The notes beneath the pieces were generated by a model. That model did not search any database. It was not told the origin of the DNA and saw only the letters and a program-made list of their open reading frames with translations. 8,111 nt of DNA from Desulfoplanes sp. GTDB lineage: Bacteria > Desulfobacterota > Desulfovibrionia > Desulfovibrionales > Desulfomicrobiaceae. Shown here piece by piece: positions 1 to 5,333 of this stretch (position 1 is the first letter of the stretch; the number at the start of each line of letters is the position of its first letter). The stretch covers positions 1-8,111 of the forward strand of contig JAQVZR010000062.1 in the NCBI GenBank assembly GCA_028708105.1, given 5' to 3'. Both the position numbers and the translations under genes were made by a program.

Positions 1-408
1 CTTGTAAGCACAGTCATCTGGTCCCTGTACTGGATTTTCAACACCCGTGACAGATTTGATCCCTGCGTGCGTCTTTTCCTGAATTTCTGCTTCGGGACGG
101 TGTACATCCTGCTATGCACACCCTGCATGTCCAGCTTTGTGCTGACATCTGTCCAGGGACTCTTTGGGGCCATCTATGTAGGCATCTTTGAGATGGGTAT
201 CACCTTTGTTTTCTGGCTCATGGCCTTAAAACATACCACCAGCGCAGCCCGCATCAGTCAGCTTATCTACCTCTCGCCCCTCATATCTCTGGGACTGATC
301 CATCTTCTGGTAGGGGAAACCATCCTCCCCTCGACCCTCATCGGCCTGACGCTGATTCTACTCGGGGTTATGGGACAAGGGAAAAGCAGGATGCAGGATA
401 AAAAATAA
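1..408 (+). CDS. DMT-superfamily (EamA) permease, C-terminal part
   Basis: The reading frame is open from the first base of the window to the TAA at 406-408, so the gene begins upstream; about 135 C-terminal residues are present. The fragment is very hydrophobic, with about four membrane helices separated by short loops. The stretch GIFEMGITFVFWLMALKHTT followed by SAARISQLIYLSPLISL and a final helix resembles the second EamA repeat of drug/metabolite transporters (10-TM inner-membrane exporters). In these proteins the 'A-x-x-x-x-x-L-SPL' helix pair precedes a last 'G-x-x-LIL-G-V' helix. It ends in a short basic tail (GKSRMQDKK), as is usual for the cytoplasmic C-terminus. The substrate cannot be told from sequence; the family exports amino acids, nucleosides and other small metabolites. 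It runs convergently toward the rsfS-gpmI operon, with 155 bases between the stop codons. The family call is firm; the substrate is unknown. Confidence 0.85.
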   Translation, partial: LVSTVIWSLYWIFNTRDRFDPCVRLFLNFCFGTVYILLCTPCMSSFVLTSVQGLFGAIYVGIFEMGITFVFWLMALKHTTSAARISQLIYLSPLISLGLIHLLVGETILPSTLIGLTLILLGVMGQGKSRMQDKK

Positions 409-563
409 AGATAGAGGATGTCCGATACCATACGACTCCCAACGCTAGATCTCGTTCCCATCCTTGAGCAAAACCGGGAACAACGTTGCCATCGCAACTC
501 TAGATGACCAGGTACGAGACCCCCAGCGACGACAGTCCGTTATCTTATCCTATATCGTTACAC
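409..563. other. Convergent intergenic region with two hairpins
   Basis: This spacer lies between the end of the EamA gene (plus) and the end of the small Cys/His protein gene (minus). It contains two inverted repeats in a row: GTTCCC at 454-459 with GGGAAC at 476-481 (16-base loop), and GTTGC at 485-489 with GCAAC at 494-498 (4-base loop CATC). Either could serve as a transcription end for the two converging genes. However, neither is followed by a clear T-run on either strand, so they are not textbook intrinsic terminators. No tRNA, coding frame or repeat family was recognised here. Confidence 0.3.
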
Positions 564-800
564 CTAGCCAATATAATCCCCATCAATGCCTCCCGGTCCT
601 CCGGCCATCATGGCCTTGAAAAACCGGACACTCTTTGCATCCACAGGAACCACGGAAAACTGTCCGCCGCAGAGGTCACAGCGTACGGTCGCTGGTTGCA
701 ACGGTGCGAGCACCGGTACCTTGTGTCCGGAATGAGGACACGGATAGAACATAAGCAGCTCCATGCCCACAGGGGTGACTGCTTCTTTGGGGCGGTTCAT
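564..800 (-). CDS. Small Cys/His (zinc-ribbon-like) protein coupled to gpmI
   Basis: This is a 78-aa protein read from ATG at 800-798 to TAG at 566-564. Its ATG overlaps the gpmI TGA as ATGA. No good Shine-Dalgarno precedes it, so translation is probably coupled to gpmI. It has a Cys/His pair (CPHSGH, Cys21, His23, His26) and, 15 residues on, a CxxC knuckle (CDLCG, Cys41 and Cys44). The spacing looks like a small zinc ribbon in which one of the expected Cys residues of the first knuckle is Ser24. A Gly-rich C-terminus (AGGPGGIDGD) follows. There is no signal peptide or membrane segment, so it is likely cytoplasmic. Internal Met13 is an alternative start that keeps all Cys/His residues. The function is unknown. 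Reality as a gene is supported by the stop/start overlap, the ordered Cys/His pattern and the absence of any plausible gene on the other strand. Confidence 0.65.
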   Translation of the reverse strand: MNRPKEAVTPVGMELLMFYPCPHSGHKVPVLAPLQPATVRCDLCGGQFSVVPVDAKSVRFFKAMMAGGPGGIDGDYIG

Positions 801-2350
801 ACGCCAGGCTCACGGAGCAGATTTTCGCCGGTCATCTCAGCGGGTTGTTCCATGCCCAAAAGTGCGAGCAGGGTCGGAGCCACATCACACAAGGCACCGT
901 CCTGACGCAACCGTCTTCCGCCCATCGAATCCCCCACCAGCAGACAGGGGACAGGGTTAAGGCTGTGGGCGGTTTTAATCCCGCCGTTCTCATCCAGCAT
1001 ATTCTCGGCATTGCCGTGATCTGCCGTCAGCAGGGCAATGCCCTCGGCAGTGTGCAGAGCGTCCATGACCCTGCCAACGCAGGCATCCACGCATTCGCAG
1101 GCCTTGATGGCCGCAGAAATCACTCCTGTATGCCCGACCATGTCCAGGTTGGCAAAATTACACACAATCAGGGCATAGTCTCCTGAAGCAATGTGTGCAC
1201 AGAGGGCGTCCGCAATCGCGTTGGCGCTCATTTCAGGCTTGAGATCATAGGTGGCCACGTCCCGGGGAGAAGGAATCAACAGACGCTCTTCTCCGGGAAA
1301 AGGCTCTTCCCGGCCTCCATTGAAAAAATAGGTCACATGGGCATATTTTTCGGTCTCGGCGATACGGAATTGTTTCTTTCCCTGCCCGGCAACAACCTCT
1401 CCCAGAATATTGGACATTTTCACGGGGGGGAAGGCAGCCGGAAGGGGGAAATGGCCGTCATAGACGGTCATGGTGGCCATTGCAGCCAATGCAGGAACGA
1501 CCCGGCGTTCAAAAAGGTCGAACTGGGGATCAAAAAGGGCCTGGGTCAACTGCCTGGACCTGTCGGCCCGAAAATTGAAAAAAAAGACTGCATCATCATC
1601 CCGGATGGTAGCCACGGGCCTATGGTCCTGCATCATCACACGGGGACGAATAAACTCGTCATTTTCATTCTGCGCATAGGCATCCCGGATAGCATCCAGG
1701 GGATCGGAACAGGCAATGCCCACGCCATCGGTCAGAGCATCATAGGCCAGTTTGATCCTGTCCCAGCGTTTATCCCGGTCCATCGCATAATACCGACCGG
1801 TTATGCTGGCGATACGCCCGACTCCGATGCGGTGCATATCTTCCACAAGGCGTTCCACATAGGAAAGGCCGCTTGCGGGCGGGGTATCACGACCGTCCAA
1901 AAAAACATGCACAAAGACATCACTCACCCCCTTATCCCTGCACAGCTCAAGCGTGGCCGCCAGATGGGCCTGATCACTGTGCACTCCGCCGTCAGAGACA
2001 AGGCCCATGAGATGGACCCGGCCACCCGTCATCGCAGCCGTATCAACAAGGTCGGTGAGTACCTTGTTGGTGAAAAAGCTCCTGTCTTTAATGGCCAGGT
2101 TGATACGCATGATGTCCTGATACACAATGCGGCCGGCACCAAGATTGAGATGTCCGACCTCGGAATTGCCCATCTGTCCCTCGGGCAGTCCGACGGACGA
2201 GCCCATGCAGCGCAGCGTGGTACAGGGACAGGTGGCGCAGAGCTGATCAAGGTTCGGTGTGCGGGCCAGAGACACGGCGTTGCCCGGGCCTGGCGCAGCC
2301 TTGCCCCAGCCATCCAGGATCAGCAACAGTACAGGATTACTTGCTGTCAT
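797..2350 (-). CDS. gpmI: 2,3-bisphosphoglycerate-independent phosphoglycerate mutase
   Basis: GpmI interconverts 3-phosphoglycerate and 2-phosphoglycerate in glycolysis/gluconeogenesis. It is a cytoplasmic di-Mn2+ enzyme of the alkaline-phosphatase superfamily that works through a phosphoserine. The family motifs appear in order: LLLILDGWG (metal Asp13), QMGNSEVGHLNLGAG (catalytic Ser63), HVFLDGRDTPP, FFNFRADRSRQLT (substrate-binding Arg), EKYAHVTYFFNGG, NFANLDMVGHTG and LLTADHGNAE (metal Asp/His), then HSLNPVPCLL. I chose the ATG at 2350-2348, giving 517 aa, the usual family length. It is preceded by GGGAG at 2362-2358 with 7-base spacing. An ATG 27 bases upstream (2377) is in frame but has no such site. 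The start overlaps the end of rsfS by 14 bases, and the stop overlaps the next small gene by 4 bases, so all three are likely co-transcribed and translationally coupled. No key residue is missing. Confidence 0.97.
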   Translation of the reverse strand: MTASNPVLLLILDGWGKAAPGPGNAVSLARTPNLDQLCATCPCTTLRCMGSSVGLPEGQMGNSEVGHLNLGAGRIVYQDIMRINLAIKDRSFFTNKVLTDLVDTAAMTGGRVHLMGLVSDGGVHSDQAHLAATLELCRDKGVSDVFVHVFLDGRDTPPASGLSYVERLVEDMHRIGVGRIASITGRYYAMDRDKRWDRIKLAYDALTDGVGIACSDPLDAIRDAYAQNENDEFIRPRVMMQDHRPVATIRDDDAVFFFNFRADRSRQLTQALFDPQFDLFERRVVPALAAMATMTVYDGHFPLPAAFPPVKMSNILGEVVAGQGKKQFRIAETEKYAHVTYFFNGGREEPFPGEERLLIPSPRDVATYDLKPEMSANAIADALCAHIASGDYALIVCNFANLDMVGHTGVISAAIKACECVDACVGRVMDALHTAEGIALLTADHGNAENMLDENGGIKTAHSLNPVPCLLVGDSMGGRRLRQDGALCDVAPTLLALLGMEQPAEMTGENLLREPGV

Positions 2351-2723
2351 CCTTTTTCTCCCGGAATCCGAGGTCAATGCGGGTCACCCCGGTAAATAAG
2401 CCTTCAATGTTGTAAAGTTCCCGGACATCCTTCTGAAAGATATGTACAACCACATCGTTAAAATCCACCAGAATCCATTGCCCGCCATCCTTGCCTTCGA
2501 CCCCCAGGGCCGCTTCTCCGCGTTCCTTGCCCTGGATCAAGATCCAGTCGCACAGGGCTTTGGTCTGTCGGGCACTGTTCGCTGTAGCAATGACCATCCC
2601 TTCGGTAAACGACGTCACACCCTTCAAATCAAATGCAACAATATCCTTGGCTTTTTTTTCATGCAACCAGGAAGCTATCAACTCCAAACGGTCTTTAATT
2701 GCCTCATGTTTCTGTTCGGGCAT
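2337..2723 (-). CDS. rsfS: Ribosome silencing factor RsfS (Iojap family)
   Basis: This is a 128-aa RsfS/DUF143 protein. The family binds ribosomal protein uL14 on the large subunit and blocks joining with the 30S subunit, lowering translation under nutrient limitation. The recognisable core runs from KAKDIVAFDLKGVTSFTEG through TANSARQTKALCDWI to the signature QWILVDFNDVVVHIFQKDVR and then ELYNIEGLF. This is the conserved D-x-x-D-V-V-V-H-x-F ... R-x-x-Y-x-L-E pattern. The length is normal for the family, with a short charged C-terminal tail. The ATG at 2723-2721 has GAGG at 2734-2731, spaced 7 bases. It is the first gene of the minus-strand operon with gpmI. In many bacteria nadD lies just upstream of rsfS, but here there is a 562-base intergenic region instead. 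No convincing sigma-70 promoter was found for it. Confidence 0.95.
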   Translation of the reverse strand: MPEQKHEAIKDRLELIASWLHEKKAKDIVAFDLKGVTSFTEGMVIATANSARQTKALCDWILIQGKERGEAALGVEGKDGGQWILVDFNDVVVHIFQKDVRELYNIEGLFTGVTRIDLGFREKKDDSK

Positions 2724-2752
2724 CAGTATTCCTCACAAATATAAAAATATCA

Positions 2753-2768
2753 CCGGCTCATCCGCCGG
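2753..2768 (-). promoter_or_regulatory. GC-rich hairpin in the rsfS 5' leader
   Basis: On the minus strand CCGGC (2768-2764) and GCCGG (2757-2753) form a 5-bp all-GC stem with a 6-base loop. The run TATTTTTAT follows about 3 bases later, and the hairpin ends 30 bases before the rsfS ATG. This could be a weak intrinsic terminator or attenuator, or an mRNA-stabilising 5' hairpin. The stem is short, so terminator activity is uncertain. Confidence 0.3.
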
Positions 2769-2933
2769 AAAGTACACCATAATATTCAATGAAAACAGCG
2801 CATACCTCCTCTTAAAAGGCACACGCACTCAATAACAACCTTGTATCTATACGGCAAAGTTGCACACAGGGCAAATCATTCTCCCCAGGGATAACGGCTG
2901 AAAACAACGCAGCGGACACGCAGACGAGCCGCT

Positions 2934-3044
2934 CTAATGATTCCCCATATCTGAATTTTGATCCCCATCAGGCGCCTTCCCCTCCGTAGATTCCGGCCAC
3001 GTCTGCCCAAAAAGCACTTGACAGCCAGCCATGCTCTCTGCCAT
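2934..3044 (-). CDS. Possible 36-aa small protein, doubtful
   Basis: On the minus strand an ATG at 3044-3042 is preceded by GGGAGG (3054-3049) with 4-base spacing. It opens a 36-codon frame ending in TAG at 2936-2934. The peptide is hydrophilic, starting MAESMAGCQVLFGQTW and ending DGDQNSDMGNH. It has no signal peptide, membrane segment or motif I recognise. Just past the stop, AGCGG (2933-2929) and CCGCT (2915-2911) form a short inverted repeat followed by GCGTTGTTTTC on the same strand, which could be a weak terminator. The good ribosome-binding sequence and the downstream hairpin are the only arguments for a gene. Its length is well within what chance gives, and it overlaps the putative promoter of the plus-strand leader described below. 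Confidence 0.2.
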   Translation of the reverse strand: MAESMAGCQVLFGQTWPESTEGKAPDGDQNSDMGNH

Positions 3045-3047
3045 CAA
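3018..3047 (+). promoter_or_regulatory. Candidate sigma-70 promoter for the leader-paaK transcript
   Basis: A perfect TTGACA lies at 3018-3023. The best-placed -10 hexamers are poor: CCATCA at 3041-3046 (17-base spacer) or CATCAA at 3042-3047 (18-base spacer). Transcription would begin near 3053-3056, only a few bases before the leader-peptide ATG at 3058. That would leave almost no untranslated leader and could explain the missing Shine-Dalgarno. The -35 match is seen in the sequence; the rest is inference. Some plus-strand promoter must lie upstream of 3166, because an intrinsic terminator sits there. Confidence 0.3.
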
Positions 3048-3057
3048 TCCTCCCATC

Positions 3058-3138
3058 ATGACTAACACCTATACCTCTTTTTCTTTTTTTTATTTTTTTA
3101 CCTTTACAAAAAGGAAACGTTCCGTGGTGTCGGTCTAA
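3058..3138 (+). CDS. Phe-rich leader peptide (PheL-like)
   Basis: This is a 26-codon open frame from ATG at 3058 to TAA at 3136. Codons 5-16 read YTSFSFFYFFTF. Phe falls at positions 8, 10, 11, 13, 14 and 16 and Tyr at 5 and 12, so eight of twelve consecutive residues are aromatic. The rest is basic then neutral (TKRKRSVVSV). The composition strongly recalls the E. coli pheA and pheST leader peptides, whose Phe codons act as a tRNA-Phe sensor. The stop codon lies 28 bases before a strong intrinsic terminator, and the downstream gene activates phenylacetate. An in-frame ATG at 3031 would give 35 aa. No Shine-Dalgarno precedes either ATG, which is the main doubt. A second doubt is that the T-rich tract (3076-3099) encodes Phe almost by default. 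The peptide itself would have no role beyond being translated. Confidence 0.5.
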   Translation: MTNTYTSFSFFYFFTFTKRKRSVVSV

Positions 3139-3200
3139 AAGCACATATCATCAAGAATACCAGCCAAGCCGCGGACAGAAAATCTGATCGCGGCTTTTTT
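3065..3200 (+). promoter_or_regulatory. Putative Phe-responsive transcription attenuator of paaK
   Basis: The RNA has the four-segment layout of a classical attenuator. Segment 1 (ACACC, 3065-3069) can pair with segment 2 (GGTGT, 3126-3130); a local GGAA/TTCC pair (3113-3116 with 3120-3123) is a second protector. Segment 2 (TCCGTGGT, 3121-3128) can instead pair over 8 bp, including two G-U pairs, with segment 3 (GCCGCGGA, 3168-3175). Segment 3 is also the 5' arm of the terminator whose 3' arm is 3189-3196. A ribosome stalled at the Phe codons (3079-3105) would leave segment 2 free to form the antiterminator. A ribosome reaching the stop codon (3136) would cover segment 2 and let the terminator form. 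The pairings are seen in the sequence; regulation by charged tRNA-Phe is inferred by analogy with pheL-pheA. Confidence 0.5.
3166..3200 (+). terminator. Intrinsic terminator upstream of paaK (attenuator terminator)
   Basis: AAGCCGCG (3166-3173) and CGCGGCTT (3189-3196) form a perfect 8-bp stem. Inside it CAGA (3176-3179) and TCTG (3183-3186) extend the hairpin to a 3-base loop across one mismatch and a G-T pair. A run of six T (3195-3200) overlaps and follows the stem. On the plus strand this is as good an intrinsic terminator as one sees, yet no annotated plus-strand gene lies upstream of it within this intergenic region. It therefore ends either a leader transcript or a small RNA. It sits 85 bases before the paaK start. 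Confidence 0.85.
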
Positions 3201-3285
3201 AGTATCAACCAGATAGGCTCGGGGACACGAGCACAAAAACTCTGCATTCCCCCCACTTCATCGAAACCCGCAGGGAGACAGAACC

Positions 3286-4581
3286 ATGATGTATGAGGTA
3301 GAAAATGAAACCATGCCCAGGGAAGAACTTGAGACGTTACAGCTTAAGCGACTGCAATATCTTGTTGAAAAACTTTACCATAATGTTCCTTTTTACCGAG
3401 AAAAATTCAACGAAAGAGGACTTAAACCCGAGCATGTCAAATCATTGAAGGATCTGCAGTATCTTCCGTTCACAGCAAAACAGGACCTGCGCAACAACTA
3501 TCCTTATGGGCTGTTCGCCTCACCCAAAGAAAACATTGTGCGTATCCATGCCTCGTCGGGTACCACCGGGAAAGCCACTGTAGTCGGCTACACCCAGCGC
3601 GACGTGGATACATGGGCCAGACTCATGGCCCGCTGCCTTATGGCCGCAGGCGGTTCCCGCCAAGACATGGTCCATAACGCCTACGGTTATGGCTTGTTCA
3701 CGGGCGGCCTGGGCATGCACTATGGTGCGGAAAAACTGGGAGCCACCATCATGCCTTTTTCCGGAGGTGGAACACGACGCCAGGTCATGCTCATGAAAGA
3801 TTTCGGGTCCACCATTTTGTGCAGCACCCCCTCCTACGCCATCAAGCTCTACGAAACCATCCTGGCTTCAGGCATGACACCAGAGGATCTCAAACTACGC
3901 ATAGGAATCTTTGGCGCCGAGCCCTGGAGTGAAGGCATGCGCCAGGAAATCCAGTCCAAGCTAGGTCTCAAGGCCTATGACATCTATGGATTGTCCGAAA
4001 TCATGGGCCCGGGGGTTGCCATTGAATGTAAAGAAGCTCAAAATGGTCTGCACATCTGGGAAGACCATTTCATTCCGGAAATCATTGATCCCGAAACCTG
4101 CGAAGTCCTGCCCATGGGTGCAACGGGAGAACTGGTTATCACGACCATTACCAAAGAGGGCATCCCCCTTATCCGCTACCGGACCAGAGATATTACCGCC
4201 CTCAACCCCGTCCCCTGTAAATGCGGTCGGACCCATATCCGTATGGAACGGATCAAAGGTCGCAGTGACGACATGCTGATTATCCGAGGAGTCAATGTCT
4301 TCCCGTCGCAAATCGAGAGTATCCTTTTGGATACCCATGGGTTAACGTCCCATTATCAGCTCATCATTCGCCGCCAGGGGTCCATGGATACCCTTGAGGC
4401 ACAGGTTGAGGTGGATGAAAAACTCTTCTCAGACAAAATCAAACATTTACAGAAAATTGAAGCCAAGATACAAAAGGATATTAAAGAATTTTTAGGTATC
4501 ACAGCCAAGGTCTCACTGGTTGAACCCCAGAGCATCGAACGATCTCAGGGCAAAGCCAAACGGGTTATTGATCTTCGCTAA
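3286..4581 (+). CDS. paaK: Phenylacetate-CoA ligase (AMP-forming)
   Basis: This 431-aa cytoplasmic enzyme activates phenylacetate (possibly also indoleacetate or other arylacetates) with ATP and CoA to the aryl-CoA plus AMP and PPi. Adenylate-forming family motifs are intact: SSGTTGK (90-96, phosphate loop), [10 protein letters not shown] (234-243, adenine pocket), RYRTRD (297-302, ribose-binding Asp302), a CKCGR pair (Cys311, Cys313) and [16 protein letters not shown] (325-340, hinge into the C-terminal domain). A terminal [10 protein letters not shown] carries the candidate catalytic lysine. The length is standard for the family. The ATG at 3286 has AGGGAGA ending 8 bases before it. It is followed by an ACT-domain gene, a pairing typical of anaerobes, and preceded by a Phe-type attenuator. 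That context favours arylacetate salvage toward aromatic amino acids, through ferredoxin-dependent reductive carboxylation, over aerobic phenylacetate breakdown. No other paa genes are present. Confidence 0.95.
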   Translation: MMYEVENETMPREELETLQLKRLQYLVEKLYHNVPFYREKFNERGLKPEHVKSLKDLQYLPFTAKQDLRNNYPYGLFASPKENIVRIHASSGTTGKATVVGYTQRDVDTWARLMARCLMAAGGSRQDMVHNAYGYGLFTGGLGMHYGAEKLGATIMPFSGGGTRRQVMLMKDFGSTILCSTPSYAIKLYETILASGMTPEDLKLRIGIFGAEPWSEGMRQEIQSKLGLKAYDIYGLSEIMGPGVAIECKEAQNGLHIWEDHFIPEIIDPETCEVLPMGATGELVITTITKEGIPLIRYRTRDITALNPVPCKCGRTHIRMERIKGRSDDMLIIRGVNVFPSQIESILLDTHGLTSHYQLIIRRQGSMDTLEAQVEVDEKLFSDKIKHLQKIEAKIQKDIKEFLGITAKVSLVEPQSIERSQGKAKRVIDLR

Positions 4582-4643
4582 TGATCTTGGAGCATGCTGA
4601 CGGCACGCCATGATACAAACCGGCTAAACAACGAGAGGTACAC

Positions 4644-5075
4644 ATGAAAGTCGAACAAATCTCGGTATTTTTGGAAAACAGGGCCGGAAGGCTGGGCGAG
4701 GTGACCCGCCTCCTGGCTGAAGCAGGTATCAATATCCGGGCCCTTTCCCTGGCTGATACATCTGATTTCGGCATCCTAAGACTGATTGTCACAGACCATG
4801 AAAAAGCCAAAAAAGTGCTCAAAGAAGGCGGCTTTACTGTGGGTCGCACCAATGTGGTTGCTGCGGAAGTGGAAGACAAGCCCGGCGGACTGCACCATAT
4901 CCTGGATGTTCTGAGCAAAAACGAAGTCAACGTGGAATATATGTACGCCTTTGTACAGCAGAGCGGCAAAAATGCCGTGCTCATCTTCCGCTTTGACCGC
5001 ACTGACCAGGCCATTGAAGTCCTACAGAAAAATGGTGTCCGGATCATTCCGGGCAAAGAAATCTACAGTATTTAG
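4644..5075 (+). CDS. Tandem ACT-domain amino-acid-binding protein
   Basis: This 143-aa protein is made of two ACT domains and no catalytic domain. The first runs from about residue 1 to 65 ([19 protein letters not shown], then [19 protein letters not shown]). The second runs from about 70 to 140 ([19 protein letters not shown], then VNVEYMYAF). The N-R-A-G-R-L and D-K-P-G-G-L turns are the usual ligand-binding loops at ACT interfaces, so the protein probably binds an amino acid and dimerises. The ligand cannot be read from sequence; given the neighbours, an aromatic or branched-chain amino acid is the best guess. GAGAGG at 4633-4638 precedes the ATG by 5 bases. It lies 62 bases after paaK with no terminator between them, so the two are likely co-transcribed. 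A strong terminator follows it directly. Whether it controls PaaK activity, the transporter or transcription is unknown. Confidence 0.9.
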   Translation: MKVEQISVFLENRAGRLGEVTRLLAEAGINIRALSLADTSDFGILRLIVTDHEKAKKVLKEGGFTVGRTNVVAAEVEDKPGGLHHILDVLSKNEVNVEYMYAFVQQSGKNAVLIFRFDRTDQAIEVLQKNGVRIIPGKEIYSI

Positions 5076-5083
5076 CATACCGG

Positions 5084-5113
5084 CCGGGCCACCTTGATGG
5101 CCCGGTTTCTCTT
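5084..5113 (+). terminator. Intrinsic terminator after the paaK-ACT operon
   Basis: CCGGGCCA (5084-5091) and TGGCCCGG (5098-5105) form a perfect 8-bp GC-rich stem with a 6-base loop (CCTTGA). The T-rich run TTTCTCTT follows. It starts 9 bases past the ACT-gene stop codon, so it probably ends the paaK-ACT transcript. The transporter genes downstream would then need their own promoter within 5114-5333. The only hint there is TTGACG at 5239-5244, which lacks a good -10. Confidence 0.8.
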
Positions 5114-5333
5114 CCGATCTTCCCTTATTCTGAAATCCACGATTCTTTTCTGACCCGGAAGATGGAAAACGTATGGTAGATTGATGCGTTGCGGCACGAC
5201 CCAGAAGGTCCCTGACGTGTCACGCCCCCGCCCAGGGTTTGACGCTTCGTTTTCCCGTGTCTGCTGCCCGACATTTTTCTGAACCCAACAGAATTCTTCC
5301 CCGACGTACGGGCAAGAAGGAGATACCATCATC

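Noticed and set aside
504..905. A 133-codon plus-strand frame across the end of gpmI and the small Cys/His gene
   Set aside because: It is antisense to the conserved GpmI C-terminus and the coupled small gene. The translation shows no motif and no Shine-Dalgarno.
1193..2395. A 400-codon open frame on the plus strand opposite gpmI
   Set aside because: The opposite strand encodes GpmI with every catalytic motif. The plus-strand translation has no recognisable domain and is a compositional shadow.
3076..3099. The T-rich tract considered as the tail of a terminator
   Set aside because: No stable stem precedes it on the plus strand. Its in-frame reading as Phe/Tyr codons before a real terminator explains it better.
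4565..5056. A 163-codon minus-strand frame opposite the ACT gene
   Set aside because: It is a Ser/Arg-rich low-information translation opposite a protein with two clear ACT domains and a ribosome site.
5188..5215. GGCACG resembling the -24 element of a sigma-54 promoter upstream of livK
   Set aside because: There is no TTGC-type -12 element at the required spacing, and it lies over 110 bases from the start codon.
5196..5282. A short plus-strand frame (ATG near 5184, Cys/Phe-containing) considered as a second leader peptide before livK
   Set aside because: There is no run of regulatory codons, no terminator hairpin between it and livK, and no ribosome site.
5300..5312. Inverted repeat CCCG-ACGTA-CGGG just before the livK ribosome site
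   Set aside because: Four-base arms are too short to call an operator or hairpin with any confidence.
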